DNA of 64,000 bases. Origin: Caprella mutica (Eukaryota > Arthropoda > Malacostraca > Amphipoda > Caprellidae). This document shows, one piece after another, positions 22,458 to 31,900 of the stretch. Under the pieces are notes generated by a model that did no database searches, was not told where the DNA came from, and saw nothing but the letters and a program-made list of their open reading frames with translations. Position 1 is the first letter of the stretch, and every line of letters starts with the position of its first letter. The stretch is taken from positions 1 through 64,000 of the forward strand of contig CANNZV010001067.1 in NCBI GenBank assembly GCA_947561585.1. Reading direction: 5' to 3'. The translations under genes were made by a program, and so were the position numbers.

Positions 22458-23990
22458 TTTTAGACCTATTACTTTAGATATTATTAAAAGAACCAAAAAA
22501 CAATATTATATAACTATACATAATTAGCAAAATCAAAAACTTATATAGTGACGTTTGATATGTTTAATTATGAATTTCACAATAAGACTAATGACTTAAT
22601 ATTGACACTGATTTATAATTTCAAATTTTGACCTATTTATTATCTGAAATATATGTTGAATGTGTATGTTTTTAGTTAAAAGTGAATAAATACACATGTA
22701 TAGCGTAATATTATGCATTAATAACCGTTTATTAACTTAAAATTACAATTCTATAGTGCGCAATATTGGCCCCGCCATGCAAAATATGGTGGGGCGAATA
22801 GTTGCGCACGAAAACACTCCGCTAACTAAAAAAATAATAATTCATAAACCTTGTAATTTTTATGGATACTACTGAAGTCAATTTCATGCACTGAAAATTC
22901 CAGGTTATTATTTGCAATATAAAATATTATGACAAATTTATTTTTTAGTGCAATTCGGTAAAAATGAATTTTCGACAAGGTACTTTTCATATGGTGCTGA
23001 CTGTGATTTTTTTTTATCTAAGAAGAAATGCCTGTACGTTGTTTGAATTTTATACAGTGTTACTACATATATTAGCCCATCTACAACTATTTTTGTTATT
23101 AGCATAGCACGTTCATAGCCGTTATAACATGTGGTGCGCAAGATTTGCCCTTTGTGCAACTGCGCGAGTATTCGCCCTTCCCAACCCTACTACTATGTAG
23201 GTATGCACAATCTATCATCTTCCAATGAGCTACCAAATACTTCTATTCAATGTTCTAATGACCATAAATGTGCGCTGCTATTGGTTGGAAGCATCGATGA
23301 GATATGAGTAGAGTAGTACTAAGGAACCGGATGTAATGAATTGGTATATTCGTGGCTTCATCCAGATTAATTATAAATATAATATCAATAAGTTTCAAGT
23401 ATTGGAATCATTGTTAATTATCCAAAACATGATTGATTAATTCATTTAACCATTGAATAGCAACGACTTATAATATATAACTGTTTTAGTACAAGTTTGA
23501 TGCATGTCTGAGTCTTTTTGGAATATACCTACTTATAGCGCGTCATCAGACAACCATTTTGTTTACAAACTTACGTAAGCCACAGTACGTGAGCTTATGA
23601 TTTATATATTTAAATCACACATTTTTAAAACTTGATGATTTCTTACATATAACAATTAAACCAGACCCTATTTAATTATTATAATCATAATACCTACGTC
23701 TGTCATAATTGGTCTGTCTGAACACGTTTCATTTTCACTTTATTATTGTCTGCTGCCGTAAAATTTAATAAAAGACACTTTAAACAAAATTAATTAGTTA
23801 TGATGATATTGTAAATTTTTGAAGCGATAAAAGATGTAATAAGTGAATTTTTGTTATAAAGAAGACTTTTTAATAGTATTGGTGGTATCGGCATTTTTAA
23901 ATTAATATTTGCCGATCCGATATCGAGTACCGATACCTAAAAATGGCAGATATAACGAGTACCGATACCGATAGTATCGGTACAGCCCTA

Positions 23991-23998
23991 CTTAAAAT
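23991..23998. repeat. hAT target-site duplication, right copy CTTAAAAT
   Basis: Identical to 18472-18479. Confidence 0.85.
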
Positions 23999-24081
23999 AC
24001 AGTAATAAATTAATAGGAACTGTTTAATCCGCAGTATTTAGCCTCTAAAATTCTTCTGTTAGCCTATGGTATTTTCCAGAG

Positions 24082-24340
24082 TGGTCTGCAGAATATGGGA
24101 GATATTATTATTTGGGATATTCTCTCAGAATAATTTTGACGTAATTCCTATATTTACATTAATTTTGCTACAAGCAGAGTAAGAGATCTCTATGAACACT
24201 TTAATAATTTCTGCAGAAACTGGTAAAGTGTTCATAGAGATCTCTTATTCTGTTCGTAGCAAAAATAATGTAAATATAGGAATTAATTCAAAATTGTTTC
24301 TAGAGAATATCCCAAATATCTCCCATATTCTGCAGACTGG
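24082..24340. repeat. Fold-back MITE, CCAGTCTGCAGAATATGG family
   Basis: Two arms of about 115 bp are inverted. ggtctgcagaatatgggag at the left pairs with ctcccatattctgcagact at the right, and aagagatctctatgaacac pairs with gtgttcatagagatctctt near the centre. The loop is about 25 bp. It lies about 370 bp upstream of the TRMT10C start codon. Confidence 0.75.
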
Positions 24341-24706
24341 CCCAGTCATATAGTTAACAATTCATTGCAATATTATTATGACATGAGTAAATGATCGATA
24401 TATCTACTTTTATTTAGCTATTTAAAATCCTATTGTTATTTAAATATTATTGAATTGATATCCATTTCAGTGGATATAATTTGAATGTAATTTCCTAATT
24501 GTCACTGGAATCAGTTGTTGAAATTACATATTTTAATTGTTATTTTCATGAAGATAATCTTTCAATTCTAATTGTGCTCTACTGATGATCTTTGCTACTT
24601 CACTCATTTTATTTTTCTCTAAAGGAACAGAACTGTATATCTAGTTATTTAATTTATGGTTATACTAATTGATTGCTCAAGCTAAGCATCTGCAGTTCTA
24701 TTTAAA

Positions 24707-24801
24707 ATGATCTGCCTACATGTATTTAGAAGGCATTTAAATGCAGTATCAACTCTTCAGGCCTTTGGTAAATCTGCAATGCTACATTCTAATTCTTACA
24801 A
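24707..24801 (+). CDS. TRMT10C: TRMT10C exon 1 (mitochondrial presequence)
   Basis: ATG at 24707; 31 codons plus two bases, then a strong gtaagt donor. Encodes Arg/His-rich, Asp/Glu-free residues fitting a mitochondrial targeting signal. Confidence 0.75.
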
Positions 24802-27800
24802 GTAAGTTGATTAGTTCATAAAACTCTTGCTAATGCATCAGACATTTAAAGGTTTGTGAGTAACTAGTTGAAAGGCATTTCTATTCTAAAATCTTGTTTA
24901 CTTCTGAACAGCTTAAGGGGACCGTTCCCGGGAAAAATGGCAAAATTAAAGAAAAAAATTTTTATTGTGTAAATAGTTGCTTTTTAACCTTCTAATAGTG
25001 TGTGCAAAATATCAGAGCTCTCATGTTACTCTAACCCCCTGGGGAGAGGGAGAAAGGGGACCGGGAGGCAGGGAGTCAATATGTACTCTAAAAACCAACT
25101 CTCATCCAATTATAATTCGTGATAATTAATTATCTCGCTATATCTGGTATCTAACGTGCCACTAATCAGATGCACACTAAGGTATGCCCCTCAGTTACCC
25201 GCAAACCTTCACAGGAGTCGTATGCAGCGTGTCAGATTATCAAACTTTGAATGGGATTTTCTATTAGTTCAGAGATCTAAAAATATTTTAATTCAAAAGC
25301 CTAAGGCGTTTACAATTTTGAAGCTACGGCATTGCGATTTTTTGCATTCGATTCTCCCGGGAATGCTCTAAAAAATCTAGAAGAGTTTTATTCATTTTTC
25401 AAAATATTGAATTTTGAAATTTATATTTTTTTACTTTTTTTTGTTTCACTGAAAATTTCAATAATTCGAAAAATAAAAAAACGCTTCCATAGTTTGTAGA
25501 GAATCTTGTGAAGAATCGAATGCAAAAAAACCTTATCCATTTATTAATTTACACACTGTTCGAAATTCAGATAACTCGTTTTTTATGGGTCGAATCGAAA
25601 AAATGTCAAGACACAAAAACATCTTAGAATTCATTTTATATATGTGTTCAAAGTTTCACAACCGTAGCTTCAATAAATCTGGGAACGGTGCCCTTAATAT
25701 AGCTTAATATTTATATTTTTATCATCATTCGTAATATCATTTATGTTTGTTACAATTAATGATATTGTATTTTCTGATGCTACAGTATTAGGAATTGTGT
25801 CTATAAATGCAGTAGCTGCACAACCTAAGCTGTGTATTTTGTCTCACTTCAGTTGCTGACAAATTTAATGCTCAAAATTTTCACTCTTTCTGATACTGTT
25901 GACATTTTAATGAATTATCATTCAGCAATTGGGGGCTATGCTTATAATTACTTATTGAAATCAATTTTAATTCTAAAAATACACTTGAGCAGCTCTCACA
26001 AAAATTAATTACTATGTCTAAATGATTTAATAGAAATATTTGAAATGTCTGTTTATGTGAGCTAATGAAAAAAAATCTATTTATTGTTTTTATTTTATCA
26101 GAAATTTAAAATTTTGTGGTTGCTTCTATGATTCTATCCAATTTAAGTGAATTTTAATAATACATTTACTGCTATTGATATTATCTCCTATGTGATTTAT
26201 CTGCTATAATTCTAGTTCTCATTTCAGACTCTCCACTCATCAGAGGACTGCAATTCCTCACAGTCTGCAGACAGACTGCTGCAGTCCTTTAGGGTTTATA
26301 GTCAAGAGAAATTGTTCACAGGCAAACTCAGACCCGACTGAGGATCAGATGGCTCTTGCTAGGTTAGAATACGAGTCCTGCAAACTAGATGGAGTGTTAG
26401 AAATTCCCTCTCAATTATCTGAACTGCACTGGGAAGAACTGGCATTGAAAAATTCCACTCATCAAAAACGCAAATTCCTCCGTTTTTTGTTCCTGTCAGA
26501 AATGAAGAAGCTGAATGATAAAAAAAGAAATGTCATCAAGAGAGAATATTCATCTAATTTGAGGGAAATTAAATTGATTGAAAAACAGGAATATTTGGAA
26601 GGGAACAGGCACATTATTTATGGGTTGTGGAACAATACTTATTTAATGAAATATGGAAAAGCATTTATGAATAGATTTTATAATCACAATGCTGTGATGG
26701 CAAAGGTGAGAGGTCAGCATATTGTTTATGATAGTGGCTTCACATCCATGAATAGTGAGGAGGAGATGCGAGCTGCAGAACAGTTTTCCTTGGCACTCAG
26801 TGAGAATAGACAATCTAAAGACCCTTTCTATGTCCATCTATGCAATCACAACCTTAAATCAAGATTGCACAAAAAATTAGTGAAAACCATTCCCACAATG
26901 ATGAATACTGAATTTCCTTTGGACATTCACGAGGAGAGTTATCTGCGCTGTTTTCCTAAGGATCAGTTAGTCTATTTAACACCGCACTGCAACACTGAAC
27001 TCAAAGAGTTTGACCACGATGCAGTGTACATCATTGGTTACTTGGTGGACATCAGAGACTCTGACCCTCTGTCACTAGCTAAAGCAAAGAAGGAGAACAT
27101 TAAAATGAGGAAATTGCCCCTCGATAAGTAAGTGTAACCATAACTCTAGATTGAAGAAACAGAATAAAATCTTTTGAATATTAGCTATTAATGTTACGTT
27201 CATATTGAAAATTTTGTATAATCTTTCACATTTCGATGAAGGAACATCAGTTTTTATAACTTTTCTTCTTTGAGTTTCATTTTGATTGAAATAATTCACA
27301 TTCTTTAGAATTGCTCTGAACTTTAAGGCATACTTTATATCTCAAATTTTAATTCCATTTCATTCATAAATGTTCAAAATAGAACCGCTTGGTTATAGTA
27401 GAATTAAAATAGTAATGATTTGTTTTACTTCTTTACAGGTACCTAAATTGGGGCAGTGGACAGAAGAGTCTCACTCTCAATCAAATGCTCGGCATCATGC
27501 AGGAGGTCAAACAAACGGGTAACATTTAGTAGCAGAATTAATCTTTCATTTCCTCGAACATGCGACTTTTTTTTAGTGAATTCGACACCAGACATTTTTT
27601 CAATCTTTTAAAAATTTCAATTTTCATCATTAGGAGGTCAGACATGTTAAATTATTATCACAAACACTGATGATGAACATTTTTGAAGCTAAGATAAATA
27701 AAACACAACATTTGATGTGTCAAAAATAAGACTACCATATTAATCAACTCTTTCATTTTCGGTTGGTAGTTTGTTTTATTTACCAACTTCAAGAGTTTCA

Positions 27801-28418
27801 TTTCAATCTCTTCAAAAATGAGTTTGTTCAAAGAGCAGTGAAGTGGAATATAATGAGAGGGGACTTCTAACAAAGATGTTTAAATTCACTTCAAAGAGGC
27901 TTCATATAACTTGTCATCTTAGTAACTGATATCATGACTTCAATTTATAAATGATTCCTTTCTGTATCAGATAATCATTTTTAAACTAGAATATGTAGCT
28001 ACATTGTAAATAACAAGCATGCGTATCCTATTGGTATCTTTTATTGATAATACTGGCAGATTGAAGGATTCTACTGCCATTATTAATGATTATTGTTAAA
28101 AAATTTAGGCACATAAGGTTTTATCTCGTCCATTTTTAGATGAATATGTGCGTTGTTTTCTATATTAAGTTAATAACAGCCTTTTAAAATTTGTTTCTGT
28201 AGACTGTTCCAAAGCTATTACTGCAGTTTCTTTAAAATTATATTAATATTGTTGCAGGAAGTTGGGTGAAGGCATTCGAGAAGCACATCCCCACCAGAAA
28301 ATTAAAGAAACCAGAACAAATGACTGCTCTTGAACTGAAGAACAAAATGAGAAGAGAACGTTCTACGAAACTCTTTGGCAGAGACAGGCAGTATCTAAAG
28401 TCTCTCTTTGAGGAATAA
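24707..28418 (+). CDS. TRMT10C: TRMT10C / mitochondrial RNase P protein 1 homologue
   Basis: Four exons (24707-24801, 26228-27127, 27439-27518, 28258-28418) join in frame to 411 codons with GT-AG sites throughout; human TRMT10C has 403 residues. Exon 1 gives a basic, acid-free leader (MICLHVFRRHLNAVSTLQAF) typical of mitochondrial import. A charged helical region (KRKFLRFLFLSEMKKLNDKK) precedes the SPOUT methyltransferase fold, with FTSMNSEEEMRAAEQFSLAL, YLTPHCNTELKEFDHDAVYIIGYLVD and the knotted region PLDKYLNWGSGQKSLTLNQ. In animals this protein methylates position 9 of mitochondrial tRNAs and, with an SDR5C1/HSD17B10-type partner, supports PRORP in 5' processing of tRNAs in the matrix. The in-frame Met at 26349 is not the true start, because upstream codons in exons 1 and 2 continue the frame. 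NDUFS7 converges from the other strand. Confidence 0.9.
24917..25693. mobile_element. piggyBac-type MITE in TRMT10C intron 1
   Basis: TTAA occurs at 24913-24916 and 25694-25697. The inverted ends are GGGGACCGTTCCC and the complement of GGGCACCGTTCCC. A TTAA duplication is the hallmark of piggyBac. The 777-bp interior has no transposase. Confidence 0.75.
26228..27127 (+). CDS. TRMT10C: TRMT10C exon 2
   Basis: Follows ttctcatttcag. The 40 codons before Met 26349 are open and in phase with exon 1. Ends before gtaagtg at 27128. Encodes most of the SPOUT methyltransferase domain. Confidence 0.9.
27439..27518 (+). CDS. TRMT10C: TRMT10C exon 3
   Basis: Between ctttacag and gtaaca. Encodes YLNWGSGQKSLTLNQMLGIM, the cofactor-knot region of the family. 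Confidence 0.9.
28258..28418 (+). CDS. TRMT10C: TRMT10C exon 4 and stop
   Basis: Follows attgttgcag. Encodes SWVKAFEKHIPTRK and a basic tail, ending with TAA 28416-28418. Confidence 0.9.
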
Positions 28419-28441
28419 ACTCATTGCTCTTGTAAAAACAT

Positions 28442-28447
28442 AATAAA
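28442..28447 (+). terminator. TRMT10C polyadenylation signal AATAAA
   Basis: Lies 24 bp after the TRMT10C stop. This implies a very short 3' UTR. Confidence 0.6.
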
Positions 28448-28731
28448 CGAGCTAATTAGTGCGCCTTTTTATTTGAGAGTAGCTAGCTACATTTAGTTAA
28501 AATATTATGGTAGCAATTGACTCGCTTGAAATTATGAATAATATTCTGAAAGGATTATTACAAGAGGTTTTAAATATATTTATTTACAGAAGTTTATACA
28601 TTGAGATGTGTAACAATTTATTAAGTTTTGTCATTTACCTAATATCCAGGGAATTAATTCCTACTCAAACACCAAACTATTGAAGATTAAAATATACTTA
28701 ACTAACTAATAGAGGTTATAGTGACAAATTT

Positions 28732-28737
28732 TTTATT
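28732..28737 (-). terminator. NDUFS7 polyadenylation signal AATAAA
   Basis: tttatt on the plus strand, 40 bp past the NDUFS7 stop on the minus strand. With the TRMT10C signal it leaves under 300 bp between the two transcript ends. Confidence 0.5.
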
Positions 28738-28776
28738 CATTAGAATAACAGAGGTGATAATTTATCAATGTTTTCT

Positions 28777-28998
28777 TTACTTCCTGTACCACATCTGAAC
28801 TTTCTTCATATTCTTTATTTTCCTCTGTAGTTGCATGAGGGCATAGAGTAGAGCCTCGGCAGTGGGGGGACATCCAGGCACGTAAATATCCACAGGTACG
28901 ATCCTGTCACAGCCTCTAACCACAGCGTAGGAGTAGTGGTAGTAACCCCCGCCATTGGCACAGGAGCCCATTGAGATAACCCACTTAGGGTTTGGCAT
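28777..28998 (-). CDS. NDUFS7: NDUFS7 exon 4 and stop
   Basis: Follows tttttatag. Encodes [13 protein letters not shown] and VPGCPP, the third and fourth cluster N2 cysteines, then a basic tail. Confidence 0.95.
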   Translation of the reverse strand: MPNPKWVISMGSCANGGGYYHYSYAVVRGCDRIVPVDIYVPGCPPTAEALLYALMQLQRKIKNMKKVQMWYRK

Positions 28999-31900
28999 CT
29001 ATAAAAAAACCTTTGGTAAGACTATCACTCATTTGCGAGAATAACGTCATAACCACGAAAAATATATTTTCGAGTAATCCGTATGAAGCTTGAAAAGCTG
29101 ATTTCTTTAGAGAAAGTTTAATAATTGTAGCTCAAAAATTAACCGCTAGAGAGGCTAAATGTTATAACGACATGCCATTAAATGTAGCTACATACATTAT
29201 AAGTACCAAAATGCCTCTACTGAAAAATAGCTTTTTTTTGGAGGTATGAGAGTCTAATCGTAAATGAGCAAAATAATTTTGTGACTAATCAATCAGCTAG
29301 GAGACTAGAAGTATGATGGTTTCGACTTACCTGATCATATACTTTACGAAGGGCAGGCGCCATCTTGTTAGTGAGAGTTCCAGCTACAATCATGACATCA
29401 GCTTGTCTTGGAGAGGCCCTGAAGACCATACCCAGTCTGTTGATGTCGTACCTAGCAGCAGCACACTGCATCATCTCTACAGCACAGCAAGCCAAGCCAA
29501 ACGTCAGGGGCCACAGAGAGGACTGGAGAAAGCAAAGGGATGCTTAAAAAATAAAAGAATGAGCATTTTTTAAAAATATAAATGTGGGATGTATACAAGT
29601 GTTGTAAATTCTGAATAATAGATGAAGTTATGGTAATTTTAACAATGGGTTTTGCACATAGTGTGACTGATGTAGTTTCAGCATATAGGAAAAGTTAGCA
29701 AAGCAGTAGAATTGCTGACTAAAATACATGCATGTGGTAATTTTTTTTCACAGTAGGTTGTCCAGAATATCATTTCCTCCCAACAATTCACAAAAATAAT
29801 CTGCATTAACTAATTTGCTGAGCTACCTACAGTAACTATCTAAATTATATCTGTCAGTGATAGGAGCAGAACAAATAAGTTATAATCAGGGCTGCAGAGT
29901 CGGTACATAAAATGTTCGACTCAGACTCCTTTATAAAGAATTTCACCGACTCCAAAAAACAGTTTTGCAGTATTTTTATAAGCAATATTGAGTCATTTGA
30001 GTGTTTAAACTATGAATATTGATTTAATTCATATCTATGAGCAGTTATTAGTTCTTATGAGATATTTAACATGATGAACAACAAATAAAATTGACCTAAA
30101 TTTTTGTGACTTATATCTATAGCTTGGAGTCGGGAGTAGGTACAAATTTTCGACTCCTACTCCACCAAAAAAAGCTTTGACTCCGACTCCACAGCACTGG
30201 TTATAATAATGGAATAAACAAGACATAACATCCCGGGGAGAGCTGCAACTATGGAAAATTATCAGGGGGATAGAAAGATCACGCAGTCAATGAAAATTTC
30301 GTAATTCAGTTTCCTACCCTCTGAAGTTATCACTAGAAGTTTTGTATTAGTTCATTGTTGTGCAAAAAAAGTCCATACAGAATTACAATTTTTGACAATC
30401 ATAAAAGCTGTTTTCTTAACGGGTCACAGTAATAATTAAGATCTATTTACACCAAACATTTATGCTCCAATAGGGTAGTTCATTTTCATGTCTTCATGAA
30501 ATAATACAAACAATAGAATATTTGGCAACTCAGGTTTGTGGGCAAACTTACAATAGTGAATTATCAAATCCGTGATAAAACAACACTCTAGCACCCAATC
30601 CGGAAATTGAGCAAAATCCTGATAATTGCACCCAATCCAGAGTAAATTGCACCAAATCCAGAGTAAATTGCACCAAATCCAGAAAAAAATGCACCAAATC
30701 CAGAAAAAAATGCACCCAAGCCAGAAAAAAATGCACCCAAGCCAGAAAAAAATGCACCCAATCCAGAAAAAATGCACCCAATCCAGAAAAAAATGCACCC
30801 AATCCAGAAAAAAATGCACCCAATCCAGAAAAAATGCACCCAATCCAGAAAAAAATGCACCCAATCCAGAAAAAAATGCACCCAATCCAGAAAAAAATGC
30901 ACCCAATCCAGAAAAAAATGCACCCAATCCAGAAAAAAATGCACCCAATCCAGAAAAAAATGCACCCAATCCAGAAAAAAATGCACCCAATCCAGAAAAA
31001 AATGCACCCAATCCAGAAAAAAATGCACCCAATCCAGAAAAAAATGCACCCAATCCAGAAAAAAATGCACCCAATCCAGAAAAAAATGCACCCAATCCAG
31101 AAAAAAAATGCACCCAATCCAGAAAAAAATGCACCCAATCCAGAAAAAATGCACTCAATCCAGAAAAAAAATGCACACAATCCAGAAAAAAATGCACACA
31201 ATCCTTACACTTGTTCATAATACTTAATTTCTGTTCCCAATCCCAAAAAAATCACTACCTAATCCAAGAAGAAGAATTAACAAGTCCATACAAAATTAAT
31301 TTTTCAAAATTCTTTTCTCTAGAAATTGTAGTATATACACTAGGCTACCAATTAAAGCTTGTTTCAAGCAAATCGATCCATTATTGAAGGAGAAGAAGCA
31401 ATTTTAGTGAAAAAATCGGACGAAATTTATTAGTCCTTACGACAGAATTTTATTAAATTTTGACATTTCAAAATATCATTTTGGAATTCTTTTTCCTAGA
31501 AAAGGTAGCGAATAATTCAGGCTATCATTTGAAGTTTAATTAAATCAAATCGGTTGACTGTTGAAGGAATAGTAATGATTCTCCCAAAAACAAAATCAAC
31601 AATCAGGGGGTGTTCTTAGGCTGTGCTCTTAGCAGGTCGCAGCAATAATAGAAATCTTTCACTCACCTTTCTGCCCCAGTTAACTAAATCATCCACTCTT
31701 GCAACTGCCCATTCTCCTTTGGAGGGCAAGTTCTGGAAAGGACTGTAAGGTTTGTAGACTTCAGTGTCAGTAGCCTGAGGAGTGCCGGTAGTCTTGATGC
31801 TTTGGACTGATGTGATGGAAGGAGTCGAGCGGTAAAGGATTGGCAAAGTTTTGCGCCATGCTGAAATAATAGACAAAGAATTAATAGAAAAGGAACATAG

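Larger units (their letters stand above)
18480..23990. mobile_element. 5.5-kb hAT-type DNA element
   Basis: The ends are inverted: TAGGGCTGTACAGATACC at 18480 and the complement of TAGGGCTGTACCGATACT at 23990. A perfect 8-bp direct repeat, CTTAAAAT, flanks the element. An 8-bp duplication with TAGGG/CAGGG-type ends is the hAT signature. Both subterminal regions carry many ccgatac motifs (18500-18600 and 23885-23975), as expected for transposase binding. I found no hAT transposase; the interior contains a decayed mariner, tandem repeats and AT-rich filler, so this copy must have depended on transposase in trans. Confidence 0.85.

Noticed and set aside
25156..25371. 71-codon ORF in the piggyBac-type MITE
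   Set aside because: No similarity to a transposase, and the composition matches the non-coding flank.
26349..27131. TRMT10C as a single-exon gene starting at 26349
   Set aside because: The frame is open upstream, exon 1 and exons 3-4 splice in phase, and the intron-less form lacks the presequence and the end of the SPOUT domain.
30600..31205. Possible CRISPR-like array
   Set aside because: Units are contiguous without unique spacers, and the host is an animal.
30460..31387. Long reading frames on both strands encoding NAPNPEK- or GAFFSGL-like repeats
   Set aside because: They are by-products of a stop-free 21-bp minisatellite inside an NDUFS7 intron.
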